64,000 bases of DNA from Mallotus nudiflorus (Eukaryota; Streptophyta; Magnoliopsida; Malpighiales; Euphorbiaceae), in assembly GCA_947683625.1 (NCBI GenBank), contig CANTUR010000009.1:509501-573500 (forward strand), in the 5' to 3' direction. The notes beneath the pieces were generated by a model. The model saw only the letters and a list, made by a program, of their open reading frames with translations, searched no databases and was not told where the DNA came from. Positions within the stretch are counted from its first letter, which is position 1. Every line of letters begins with the position of its first letter. Shown here piece by piece: positions 33,751-45,137 of this stretch. The translations under genes were made by a program, and so were the position numbers.

Positions 33751-36075
33751 TGTAGATAGTGGGGTTTATCAGGCATCCAAGATCTTAGCAACTGTGACAC
33801 TATTTGAGCTTAGGGCTCTAAAGAACACACTAACCACTATCATAAAGACATGGCATGAAGATGAGGAGTTGCCACCCAGAGTAATAACAGTGATAAATCG
33901 AAAGTGGTGGTACTTAATTCTCTAAAAGAAAGCCAGCACCACAACCAGAAGATTCTGGATACGAAATACTAACTTCTTTCTGTCTCATGTTCATTTAGAA
34001 TTACTTTTTAAATTACTATCTTACCCTTTATTTATGTGCAATTTTATAGAAACCCTTATTTAAACAATTAACTCTAAGCAAACTAGTCATAAAAAATATA
34101 TGTAAAAAATGCATTCATTTAAATTCACAATCTCTATGTTAGTCTAATCTACATTGATTTTAATTAAACGGCTAAATCTACATGTTTTAATTTACAAGTG
34201 ACCCTAAAGACTAATTAGGCCTAATTCCTATTTAATTTTAATTAAGTGAACCTAAGTCTATTTATTTTCATTCTAAAAATGGGCATAAATCTACAAATTA
34301 TGAAGTATTTAAATTAGTGGGCCTAGTTCTACATGTTTTAATTCTAAGGTTATCTTAAATCTATAAATATTATGGAAAATGCTTAAATTTAATAGGTTAA
34401 GTCTATTAAAATAATTAAATTAAACTAAAGTGAGCCTATATCTAATTTACTAAATGGGCCTCAATTTTCTCTAACCTAAAATTTAATTAATTATGGGCCT
34501 AAAATAAATTTTAATTAATTAAACCTAATCCTAATTAAATTAGTAAACCTATTTAATGAAAAGGTGAATCTAATTATTAAACCTAAAAAAACCTTTAAAT
34601 GGGTTATAGCCTAATATGGGCTTAGGGCCAAAAACATATAAAAGAGAAATAAAACAAGCCCAAAAACAATAAAATATATCAAACAACCAATTAAATTTAT
34701 TTCTTCTAAAAAACCTAATTTAGTTAAAGTGAACTTAAACAACAAATTATAAAATAATTAACAAGCAACCCTAATTCTATCCACTTAAATCTAATTCAAT
34801 TTTAATTAAAAAAACTCTAATTATCTCTATAGTCATTAATTGTAATTAATCACCCAATTAAAAACCTAATCTTACTACCCAATTAATTAAAATAAACACA
34901 TAACCATGCACAAGATTCCACTGTTCCCACTATTTGGGCTATTACAATGATCTATCAAAAATAAAAAAATAAAAATTAATACAACCCAAAAAAATAAATA
35001 AATAAAAATACAAAATAAAATTACCAACAAAATAATAATAAATAAATAATCCTAGAAGCTCTATTCAGTTACAAAATTCAATCCATGGCATTCCATGGAT
35101 CTTTATGGATTTTGCTCTCTGTAGTGAATTCATCATGTAACTCCCTCCATAATCATAAACACAAAAATAAACAATGATTAGTGATTAAATAAAATAAATA
35201 TTAAATAAAATTAAAATTAAATAAAACAAAAATAACCAAATAAAATTAACAAAAAAAAAAGTGGTAGAAAAGAATGATGGAATGAATGCAGTATTGATTT
35301 TCTCCTTAGAGTGGTATGAATCACCATTGCTTAAAATAGGTCTTCAATGCTTGATTTTTTTTCTCCCAAAAGTCTATAGCTTCTTTAAACAATAGTACAT
35401 CAAAAGAAGATCTTTATTTGAAAAAAGAACTGCATAAAAACCAAAAGAAAGAAGTAGAAAATCCCCCCACCCCTGCAAGAGAGTTAAGTTGGGGTTATAT
35501 AGAAAACCCTAACTCCACTCATGTATCGTACTATGACTTCCCTATTCATAGTGATAAAGTTTTTATTTAATAAGGATTTTTAATTTCTTGAAAAATTCAG
35601 ATAAATCATGGAAAAGGGATTTATCACATTATTTTGACCAATTAAAATTCAAAAAATGAAAATTTTTATTTAATGGGAAATCAAAAACATAAATGGAATA
35701 TAATTAATTTCAACCGGGATTATATAATTATGATCAGAATTACCTAATTCCTATCAATTTTATGTAATTCCAATTGTAATTATGTAATTTTGATCAAAAT
35801 TACATATCAAAACTATAGAATTCTTATCAGAATTATAGAATTTTGATTTTTTAACTTTTAATTATAGAAAGACCCTTAAAAGAAGTAAAATTTTCAATTA
35901 GGCCCTTAAAGAAAACATTAAAATTATGTCCTTAAAAACCAATTAAGTTCTTTTGAAAATGCATTTAGGCTTTTGAGGTTTCAAACTTCAAGTGTTGAAG
36001 ATTTATTTATAAATTTTCATCATTGGAATCCTCTATCGCATCTATATTCCATCATCCTAAAATTGGATACTTACA
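33751..36075 (-). repeat. E 5' LTR
   Basis: 2,325 bp, TGTAGATAG to GATACTTACA on the plus strand. A direct repeat of 23327-25018 with about 18% mismatches in the first 310 bp (hand count), plus a 560-bp segment absent from the 3' LTR. TATA box at 35494-35503 (minus CTATATAACC) with a GGGGTGGGGGG run 20-30 bp downstream. Confidence 0.9.
35465..35503 (-). promoter_or_regulatory. E LTR TATA box and G-rich start region
   Basis: Minus strand TTCTATATAACC followed about 20 bp later by GCAGGGGTGGGGGGA. The other LTR keeps both (24491-24533). The G run falls where transcription would begin. Confidence 0.5.
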
Positions 36076-36080
36076 CTTGG
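36076..36080. repeat. Target-site duplication of E (right copy)
   Basis: CTTGG, identical to 23322-23326. Confidence 0.92.
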
Positions 36081-36920
36081 TTTGGTGGAAAGGAGATCTA
36101 ATCACCTAAAAAAAGGCAGTGGGAGAGCAAAAACTATTTGGAAAGGGGTTTCCAGAGCCTTCGATCATATAGATTTTAGAGTGTCTGTGTGTTTTCACTT
36201 GCTTCCCCCCCCCCCTTTAAAATGGGGTGTGGAGGTTTTTATTTATAGTGAAAAATGTATGCAATATGGGGGTATAGGTTTGGTCACATGCGCATCCCTA
36301 GGACGAAGCATGCGGCCACGCGCTTGGCATGTGACCGCACGTGCTCAAGTGCTCTCTTGCATGTTACATGCTTCAATCGGTTCTTACATAGGCTTTTTTG
36401 AGGTTAGTTCCCAAGGTTTTTGGGCATTCATCACATGTTTCTGAAGTCCATTTTATCAAATTCGGCCTTGATTTTAGCACATGACAACTAGTAGTGTTTA
36501 TGGCTTTACGAGCACTTCTAAGCGACATGCACTCCTCGGATTGTGTTAGACTACTAGGGACTAATTCTAGAGGTTTTTGAGCCTTCTGGATGTGTTTTGA
36601 AAGTCTGTTTTATCAAAATTGATTTCCATTTGTTCATAAAGTTGGGTCCTTGTCTAATAAAATGAACATCGGTCCAACAACTTAACTGTTTCGAGCAAGC
36701 AATTCTTGAAATAAGCTTCTCATTGTTTTGATAATTTTTATTTTATAAGTTCAAAGCATAAATTAATGGTTCGGTGATCAATTTTGCACATTGGTGGGGT
36801 CGGTTAGTTTTTTTAAGGTTGCACACTTCAGAGGTGTTACAAACAAGCAAACTCTAGTCATCTAGGAGGTTCATTTCATCATTGGACCTTTTTAGGGATA
36901 GTCAAATTTGAGGTATAACA
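36081..36920 (-). repeat. T 3' LTR, proximal part (right of E)
   Basis: Matches 48778-49603. It includes a TATA-like TATTTATAG (36240-36248) and a poly-C run (36205-36217). It ends GAGGTATAACA, corresponding to GAGGTATGACA at 49593-49603. The 120-codon frame at 36082-36444 is LTR sequence, not a gene. Confidence 0.92.
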
Positions 36921-36933
36921 GTTGCCCCCTACT
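36921..36933 (-). other. T polypurine tract
   Basis: The minus strand reads AGTAGGGGGCAAC directly before the LTR start TGTTATACC. Confidence 0.85.
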
Positions 36934-37063
36934 TTATGTGTGTTGCATAGCCACCTAGTGCTAGTGTCAATACACATGAAGCAAATGCAAAGATGCAAAA
37001 AATCAATTTCTGAAGAGAGCGATACTTACATGAGTGCTGTGTTATTATGATTTGATTGTTGGG

Positions 37064-37480
37064 ATGCTACCACTATAACCTTTTCAGGTGCCAGGTGAAT
37101 AGATAGATACTACCACTATAACCTCTTCAGGTGTTAGCAAATAGATAGATATTGCCACCATAACCTCTTCAGGTGTTAGGCAAATAAATAAATGTCGCCA
37201 TTATAACCTCTTCGGGTATCAGACAAATAAAATCATGCCACTATAACCTCCTCCGATGTTAGGTAAATAAAATCATTCCACTATAACCTCTTTGGGTGTC
37301 AGGCAAACAAAATCATGCCATTATAACCTCTTCTAGTGTCAGGCAAACAAATAGATACTACCACTATAACTTCTTCAGGTGTTATGCAAAAAGATAAATA
37401 TTGCCACTATAACCTCTTCAGGTGTCATGCGAATAGAATCATGCCACTATAACCTCATTAGGTGTCAGGAAAATAGATTG
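37064..37480. repeat. T tandem repeat array, 40-43 bp units
   Basis: Ten units of TGCCACTATAACCTCTTCAG followed by GTGTCAGGCAAATAAAATCA or a GATAGATA variant. It lies 130 bp from the PPT, in the same place as the arrays of E. Confidence 0.93.
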
Positions 37481-38099
37481 TTATGATTATTGTGATTAAT
37501 GTAATGTGTCCTTTTCTTTTATTCTTATTTGGTGAAAATATGGTGTTGATGCAAAGATGATGCAATGATGATGTAGTGATGATGATGTCATTACTTATTG
37601 TGTTGTAGATGTTATTTTAATGATTTCAAGTAGGGTATCCTTTCGATGATTCTTCCCTATTTTCTTTTTTAGGGAGGTATTGAGTTTTTAAAAGTTATAA
37701 GGTCACACACGGTGTCTTTAGACAGATGTAGTCCTCATTAGTGTACTTTTGTGTGGGTTTGGTGCATGTCTTATGTTTAAATGGAGGTTTAGGACCAGAG
37801 AAATGAGTGTGCCAAGTCTTGGAGTGTGTGTACAATTGTACGAGAGCATATGGAGGGGGGAAGTGTGTGTGGCTATGCTTGTAGAGCTCGTGGTCACACG
37901 TTGAGTGTGTGATCACCCACTTGGAACATGGCCACACATCTCTCCCTCTATTTTCTACTTAAGACATGTATTTTTTAGGTTTAGGGAAGCTTCTTCTGAC
38001 CTTCTCTAAGTGTTTTTTATCTTTTCTTAACCCTTTTCTAGTTTCAAGTATTTTCTGCTCTATGTTTTTGCTTTTGAATTTTTATTTTCCTTTGCATAA
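37481..38099. other. T 3' region between tandem repeats and PMD gene
   Basis: No supported gene. The minus-strand frame at 37937-37695 is rich in His and Thr and resembles nothing known. A GATGATG-type stretch lies near 37550-37590. It could hold the promoter of the plus-strand PMD gene, but no clear TATA box is evident. Confidence 0.45.
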
Positions 38100-40690
38100 G
38101 GTGGAGTTCCCCAACATCTTGGAGGGTCTAAAGGACATATTTTTGGATGTGGAGGGTAACTTAACATAGGCCAATAGAGTAGGGGCTTCCACTATGGGGA
38201 CTAGTATTGATGGTCTGTCCGGTACTCAAGGTCCTCAGTTGTTTAAGCTTTCTTAAGGAGACCTAATTCTTGTGGTCTGTAGTCTAGAGACTCATGCTTA
38301 GGCTCATCATTATCGCTAGGTAAGTCCTTTTGAAGCTTATTAATTAGCTTCCTTGTTGTTTGTTTTGCTACATGAGGTTGTTATAGTTGTAGCTCTATAG
38401 TACTTGTTGTAACTATCTGTTAAGTCATAGCTTAATTATAAATGCTGATAGCTGATAGCTCTTGCTTTATTTTCTTATTATGATTGTCTACTAGTGCTTG
38501 TCATAATGCTTTTCTTTTTGGTTTTTATTATTGTTCATGTTAAATAGAAAAAGAAAAGAAAAAAAGGATGTGTTAGTATTTATTAATTGTGCAAATGTTT
38601 AATAGCATACCTTTATTTATACCCTCGTAGGTCTATTACTATATTGCCTGATATTTTTAATAAGGGTCAGTATGTATTATTAGGGTCTTTTATTGTGCTT
38701 GAAGCATATGATTGCTGGGAAGGGCTTTAACAGGGTTATTGCTATATTATCTTATAACTCGTATGCGTTGAGTCAAATTACTATGTATGCACTAATATAG
38801 TAATGGATGGACATGACACATACTTTCCATTTGCCTGTTGGGGAGATGACCATCACTCCTTTAAACTTTGCTACTATTACGGGCTTGAGCTTTTCTGGAG
38901 AGCCTGTTCACTTTAGTGAGGAGGAGTGCTCATCTGCAGTGGCGAGGAGGTGCCTTACCATAAAGTTGCTTGGGGTGGCCACTCCTATGAAGTATGGTTA
39001 CCTATACCTCACTCATTACACTGAGTTTGTTTCTTCTATGTGAATGATGTACGATGATGGTCTTCTTTTAGCATAGCAATTGGTTCGCTACTTTTTTTTC
39101 TACATATTGAGTGTTGTCATCTTCCTAAACCCTTCAAGTACATATAGTCTACAATTGATGCCTATTATGAGGAATTTGGATGGCTTGTCAAAGTATTATT
39201 AGGGTACCACCACTTTTGCCCATATATACTTGGGCCTTGATGCAGCATGTCGAAGTGGCTTGAGGATCTACAGATGCTTGTTCATCTTGGATGTGAGTAG
39301 GTCCTCATGTATGTTCTTTTTGCTCCTGTTTCTTTAGTTTGTTATTTTTGACTTCCTGGTTCTAACAGATCTGACCATATGAGTTTGGGGTTCTCCCTCA
39401 TCTAATTATTGAGCATTTCCTGAAGAATAGCTTTCCTCGTTATTCTTGCTAGATCATGAGGACTACTAATTTGATTGAGGATTGCACAATGGCTTAGGAT
39501 TATATGGGCAAGTTGTCCCTTAATCAGGTATGTCTGATTCTTGCTGTGTTGGTTGTCTCCCTTTTAGATATTCTTTGTTTGTTCTTGCCTTTTGAGCATA
39601 TATTCCTTCGCTAGCTAGTGGCGAGGTCACATTGGATAGCAAAGATGGTGACTACATAGCAACTAACATAGAGATTGAGTTTTGCTCTCTAACCTTAGTA
39701 ACAAAGTGTGGTATTTGGGTGAGTGTATCCATCATTGGTGGGATGGTCCATTTATGATGAGAGTCCCTATTCCTCCCTTTAGTGACATGTTATTGGGCCA
39801 TGAGCTTAGTGTTGATAAGCTTGTTGCTGCCATAATGGGATGCTCCTCTGAGAGTCTCTTAGAGAGTGTGGGCTTTCCTTATGCTGATGTGTTGATCCCT
39901 CAACTGATTGATGTTGTGGCTAGTGGCATTTTTTCTCTACATCCACCTCCTAAGGTAGATATGTCTTATCCTTCAGATTTAAGGGTCGGGCCATTATGCG
40001 AATTGTTGAGAGTTGTGTCCTCTGATATGGTAGGCTTTTATTCCTATTTTGTATAAGTAAGTAACAAACTTTGTTAGTAATAAATTATAATTGACATCAG
40101 TTATAAGAGCTTATCTACAATGATGAGGATCTCATCAGAAGAGATTTGGGTCCCATTTTAGGGAGAATGAGGGCATGTTCTATACTGAGGTAACTACCTA
40201 TGCTAGTAGTATGGCTTCTGGTAGTACTATTCTCAAGGACTTGATGGTTCAGCCATCCTTGGCTTTGCTTGGGACATATATCTTTTTGTAGAGTAGTGTA
40301 TTTTGATTTTCCTTGCCCTGGTTTTCCTTAGTTGGGTGTTGCTCCTCCTAACGCTACCCATGTTCATGTTTTATTTCACTTGTTTTGCTTTATTTCATTT
40401 ATTTGTTGAGTGGTGATTGAATTTTTTGCTCACTTTTGTATATTCCCATCTCCTTTGGTCAATAATGGTAGTTTATTTTATGCATATGTTTTATGTATAT
40501 GTGTATGATATGTAGTATGTCATGCAAGTTGAATACCATCACGCTAGCCATGAATGGGAGCAGGAGCGCATGACTTATCGTGATCGTATTGGTGAGCTGG
40601 AGTCATGACTATCATCCTTTGCAATGAATGATAATGAACCTAGATCAAATAAAGGAGATGGTAGGGCAGGATTAGTGCTTGCTTCTGATG
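38100..40690 (+). pseudogene. Multi-exon plant mobile domain (PMD) gene, antisense within T
   Basis: A captured host-type gene on the strand opposite to T's pol. Candidate exons: 38101-38322 (EFPNILEGLKDIFLDVEGN..., ending before GTAAGT); about 38640-39293 with the PMD hallmark FHLPVGEMTITPLNFATITG (38828-38887), then FLNPSSTYSLQLMPIMRNLD and GLDAACRSG; about 39370-39528 (YEFGVLPHLIIEHFLKN) before GTATGT; 39613-40055 (WYLGECIHHWWD, the longest late frame); and 40516-40690 (HEWEQERMTYRDRIGELES, a coiled-coil tail). Splice-like GT/AG borders flank several blocks. Stops at 39041, 39198 and elsewhere mark decay. PMD proteins are known both as host genes and as passengers in transposons; their biochemistry is poorly defined. 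Confidence 0.7.
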
Positions 40691-41430
40691 GTAGCCACAA
40701 CTGATGTAGTTGTTTTAGGAGCTAGGTGTAGGACTTTTGGCTTATGGTTTACTTTGTTATATCATCTTCTTAAGGTTATGGACTTTGGGTGTCGTATTTG
40801 GGCATTTGTCCTGCATGTGCTGTATGATACTTATATGATGATGACTGGATATGCTTCTTGCTATGTATCATTGATGATGTTTGCCATTGCTCTTTCCTGC
40901 TTCTTTCATTTTTCCCTTTTTTTCCTAAGGCATATCCTTTCAGAGCTTTTCACGTAACTAGGTTTTCTTTTTCTTCCTTTTTTTCTTAGGGTGTCTCCAC
41001 TTAGAGCTCTTCATACCTAGCTGAGCCTTTTTTTAGGCTTTGACCATAGTGGTTGATCTCAAAGAGAGTTAAGAACTGTAGTCATATAATGAAAGAAAAT
41101 GCAAAGCATGCTTGATGCAATTCATGATGATAAAACGTGTTGCTTTTTTCAAAGACATTTCAAATAAATCAGCAATCATTCTTATTTCATTGAAGTCATT
41201 TAAGAAAAGTATAGGTGCATTCATACAAATTTTGAACTCGAGGTTACCCCTATCCTTAACTAGCCTTCTCAGGTTTTCTAATTAAACATTTTCTCTCTTT
41301 CCCTAACTTTTTCCTAGGTTGCCCATGTAAGGTTTTCAACCTAGCGAGAAGTCCCTAACTTTTGCTTGAGCTACTTCTTTTAGGTTTTCAACTCAGCGGG
41401 ATTTTTTTATGCCTTAGACATAGTACTTTT
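40691..41430. other. T region between PMD gene and integrase
   Basis: No gene supported; the frame at 40679-40957 has no recognised family and probably includes gene 3' sequence. Imperfect repeats of about 60-65 bp occur at 40915-41035 (TTTTTTTCTTAGGGTGTCTC, CTTAGAGCTCTTCA) and at 41310-41410 (CTAACTTTTGCTTGAG, AGGTTTTCAACTCAGCGGG). Confidence 0.5.
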
Positions 41431-42520
41431 TCAAGCGGTCTATATTGACAAGTACAAAGAATTTGTTGCCTTTAGAATCTATTAGCTTGACTACTCCTTT
41501 CGATAATACACGTTTGACCAAGTATGGGCCTTCCTAGTTTGGTTTTAATTTGCCTCTTGAGTCTAGAACATTCTGCCTCATTTGCTTTAACACCCAATCT
41601 CTTGCTTTCACACTCTTGTATTTCACTTTCTTATTGAAGGTTTTGGCTGGCCGAGCTTGATAAAACTATGTGTGGTATATAGCCTTAAGACTTTGACTAT
41701 CCAAGAAGGTGAGATTACCATGCCTCTATTGAGCCCATTGTACTTTTGGCAGTTCAAATTTTATCACTACCTTGAAGAGACTTGATTTTTTTTTCAACCG
41801 GAAGCACTACTTCTTATCCATATACTAGTGAGAAAGGAGTAGCTCCGGTTAAAGTCCTAACTATTGTTCGGTACCACCATAAGGCATATGGCAATTTTTT
41901 TGTTAAATCTTAGTATGTTTGAATCATTTTTTACAAAATCTTGTTGATGTTCTTATTTTCAGCTTCAATGGCCCCATTTGCTTATGGTCGATAATAAGAA
42001 GATTTATGATGTTCCACCTTATAACTCTTTAGCAGCTCTCTAACTTCCCTTTTGAATTGGACACCGTTGTCAGAGATGATATGATGGGGGATCCCATATC
42101 GACAGAACATATTTCTTTTGTTGAATTTTACCACATGCATAGCTCCTATCTTTGTGAATGATTCTGTTTTGACCCACTTTGTAAAGAAATCCACTGCCAC
42201 TAAGATGAACCTGTGTTTGTTTGAGGCTATCAAGTGGATTTCCCCAATTATGTCTAGTCCCCATGTTGAGAAAGGTAATGGAGAGGAGATGCAATGCAAT
42301 TCTATTGGGGGAAGGTGGCTAACATTCCTGTGGATCTGACACTTATGGCATTTGATTATAAATTTGATATAGTCTTCCATTATCATTATCTAGAAGAACC
42401 TTTGTCTAATTAGTATCTTAGCTAGGATTGCTCCATTCATGTATGGACCACAAACACCCTAGTGTACTTCTTCTATTGCTCTTGTAGCCTCAGTTTCAGC
42501 TAGGCATCAGAGTTATACAC
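41430..42520 (-). pseudogene. T integrase
   Basis: Tat-lineage integrase. N-terminal zinc-binding region (VCGPYMNG, then CHKCQIHRN, about 42470-42330). The DDE core lies in the open frame 42386-41982: WGLDIIG with the first Asp, RFILVAVDFFTKW, and IISDNGVQF with the second Asp. After a stop at about 41980 comes NGAIEAENKN with the Glu (about 41965). The C-terminal domain continues, with stops and shifts, to about 41430. All three catalytic acids are visible. The neighbouring order RT, RNase H, second RNase H, integrase is typical of Tat. Confidence 0.88.
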
Positions 42521-42789
42521 TGTCTGAGGTTCTTTTGTATAGCACACCTGGTGCGATATAAATTTTGATGCTAATCATCAAATGACTGCTTTATCTCTTT
42601 CATCTGCATGATTTGGATAGGCTCATTCCTTTAGATATCTCCAAATGTCGTAGAACTAGTTAAGGCTTTAAGTGATCTAGGTAAGGCTTTAAGTGTTGCT
42701 CTTTCAATTCCCACTCTTCCATAGCATGGTTGAAAACTAGCATGGAATCTTTGAAGATCTCAATTTTTATAGCATCTAGGTATATTAGT

Positions 42790-43480
42790 GCTTATATTTT
42801 TTGTGTGCATGCCTCGTATTCTACTTCATTGTTTGTGACTCTGAATTTGAGCTTTTTGGCCATTGGTACTACTTCACCTTCTGGGGATTGTGATATGACA
42901 TTGACTCCTGTGCCGAATTGATTGACCACTCCATCAAAGTACATATGCCATCCTTGGATTTTGATGGCTGAACTAAGGTTGTCTAGGAAGTCTAATTGGA
43001 TTTCTTCTAAGTCTGGAATGGTGTTGAGAGCTAGAAATTCAGCCACTGCTCTTCCTTTTACTGCCTTCTTAGTTAGATACTGCACATCGAAATCTGTTAG
43101 CAGCACAAGCAACTTGGCAAGTTTTCCTACTAGAGAGGGAGCTTTGTAGAGGTACTTCATTAGGTCCATTTTAGACATAGCTTGAATTATATACGACATA
43201 AAGTAATGTATGAATCTCTTCATTTCCCATACCATTGTCAGGCATATCTGTTAGACTTGGTTGTACTTCTCCTCATACAATAGCATCTTTTTACTTAAAT
43301 AGTAGACTGCATGTTCTGCTTTTGTTTCTCCCTCTTGGGCTATCATTGCACTAATTGCATTTCCTTCGATGGCTAGATACATGGTTAAAGGTATCCCTGG
43401 TTTAGGTGGTCTTAGAATCAATGGGTTGGCTAGGTAGTTCCTGATCTTGTTGAATGCTAGTTGATACTATTCATTTTATT
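42790..43480 (-). pseudogene. T dual RNase H region
   Basis: The first RNase H (43480-43240) shows EGNAISAMIAQE and YYLSKKML-type motifs. The open frame 43235-42792 then carries the connection (FDVQYLTKKAVKGRAVAEFL) and a second, archaeal-type RNase H beginning WHMYFDGVVNQFGTGV (catalytic Asp in YFDG) and ending TNNEVEYEACTQK (catalytic Glu). A second RNase H downstream of the normal one is a known hallmark of the Tat group. Stops separate the pieces. Confidence 0.82.
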
Positions 43481-44290
43481 CAACTGGTTGATCTTTTCTA
43501 ATTAGCTTGAAGATTGGTTCAAAAACCGCTATCAACTTGGCCATGAATCTACTGATGAATTGTGGTTTCCTTAGAAACCCTTTGATTTCTTTCTCTGTTC
43601 TTGGCATTGGCATCTCTCTGACTGCTTTTGCTTTTTCTGGATCCATTTTAATCCCATTCTGACTGACAATATACCCCAGCATCTTTCCTGAAGTGACCTC
43701 GAATATGTATTTTTTAAAATTAAGCCTAACATTGTACTTTTTGACTCTTTTGAGGAATTTTTCAAGGTCTGATGGGAGTTCTTCCCTAGTGTTTTACTTA
43801 ACTATAATGTCATTGACATACACCTCTACTTTTTTGTGTATCATGTCATGGAACATTACGGTTGTTATTCTATAGTAAGTTGCTCCTACATTCTTTAATC
43901 CAAAGGGCATTACTATGTAGCAATAAGTACCCCATTCTATTATGAAAATTGTCTTTGCTTTATTGATAATGGCCATTAGGATCTGATTGTATGTAGAGAA
44001 TCCATCCATGAAGGAGTACATTGCACATGTGGTGGCACTGTTAACCCGTATATCTATGTGAGGTAGTGGGAAATCATCTTTCGGGCAGGCCTTGTTTAGA
44101 TCTCTATAGTCGATGCAGATTCTAACCCTTTAGTCTTTCTTCGGTATTGACACCACATTTGCTAACCATTCAGGATAGTCTACTATCTCTAGGAATCTTG
44201 CTTTGATATGCTTCTTGATGTCTTCTTTCACTAGTTGGGCCCATTCTAGTATGAGTCTTTTTAGTTTCTACTTTATCGACTTGCACCCAA
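43480..44290 (-). pseudogene. T reverse transcriptase
   Basis: Ty3/gypsy RT. Motifs in order on the minus strand: LPHIDI (about 44065), DGFSTYNQILMA (44005-43970), EWGTYCYIVMPFGLKNVGAT (43935-43875), and the catalytic box at 43820-43809. The box reads YVND where YVDD is expected, so one catalytic Asp is lost. Then LGYIVSQNGIKMDPEKAKAV (43680-43620) and FLRKPQFISRF. Stops and at least two frameshifts are present, at about 43790 and 43690. Confidence 0.88.
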
Positions 44291-44444
44291 CTTTGGTAGG
44301 AATGAAGTGTTAAATAATGTCTTTGTCAATACCAGGCATACCATCATACATCCAGGAAAATACTATTGAATATTTTATGAATATTTTTTCAATTTCTCTC
44401 CTCTCTTAAGGGGTAACATCTTTTGAAATATGAAGAATGCATGG

Positions 44445-44897
44445 TTAAGATTCCATGCCAATATTAAATGATTCAGTGCACATGGAATAAATGTCAAATA
44501 TGCTAATGTTTTTATCAATGTAATGCACACTACCATTAGGAAAGACATCAAATAAATAAGCAAAATCTGATGTCATTGCAGTAACTTTAGAGTTCATTAC
44601 ATCATTAGTTTTAAACAAAGAAAAAGTATAGAGATCATCATCAACAATGTCTTCAAATAGGATGTCATCAATGCTTGATTTGAGGATGGCAATAGCTTGA
44701 GCATAATTAATAGTCTCACTCCTAGATTGTAGCTTTAGATTTCTTATCAGCTCATTGATGTCAGTCTCAGTGACCATATCTAGTGAGCGCTTTCCTTTAA
44801 CAGTGTCATTGAAGATCTCGAACCTTGATTTCTCAATTCCATTGCTTACCCACTTCTCAGCTTGTCCTTGGTAGACTTGGGTTGAGCTTTCAGCCAT
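44445..44897 (-). pseudogene. T protease-RT linker, no domain recognised
   Basis: A 150-codon open frame beginning MAESSTQVYQGQAEKW and ending FNIGMES. It lies between the protease remnant and the RT, where Tat polyproteins carry a long linker of low conservation. No motif is seen. Being open for 450 bp in a decayed element may be chance. Confidence 0.5.
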
Positions 44898-45137
44898 AAA
44901 AGAGATCGATTTCTTAGCCTTAGTGTCCTTCTTAGGATTGTACCCTAGACCATATATGTTGGTTTGTCTTTAAAAGTCAGGGAATTCTATGACTCCTATA
45001 TTCCTTCCTCTGAATCATGTTCTAGGTAGATATTGCATCTTCTTCATCATAGTTTGGGATTGACATGCCTATCACTAATTACAAAAACTTGGAATCCTAG
45101 TGGGACCGCATTCAGACAGGCAATAATTTTATTTGTT

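Larger units (their letters stand above)
23327..36075 (-). mobile_element. Tat-like gag-only retrotransposon E
   Basis: 12.75 kb with LTRs at 23327-25018 and 33751-36075, a perfect 5-bp TSD CTTGG, PBS 33732-33749 and a PPT with a long G run (minus strand) at 25019-25040. Excluding the nested solo LTR, the interior is about 6.7 kb. It holds a degenerate Tat-type gag (32960-31141), about 1.4 kb without recognisable coding, a 122-bp repeat and about 1.5 kb of short tandem repeats. No RT, RNase H or integrase motif was found and there is no room for a complete pol. It is either internally deleted or an inherently non-autonomous derivative. Confidence 0.85.

Noticed and set aside
36082..36444. 120-codon open frame on the plus strand
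   Set aside because: It lies within the T 3' LTR, antisense to the element, and is not conserved as an open frame in the other LTR.
40679..40957. 92-codon plus-strand frame with hydrophobic stretches as a membrane protein
   Set aside because: No family recognised. It follows the coiled-coil exon of the decayed PMD gene and is AT-rich sequence where hydrophobic frames arise by chance.
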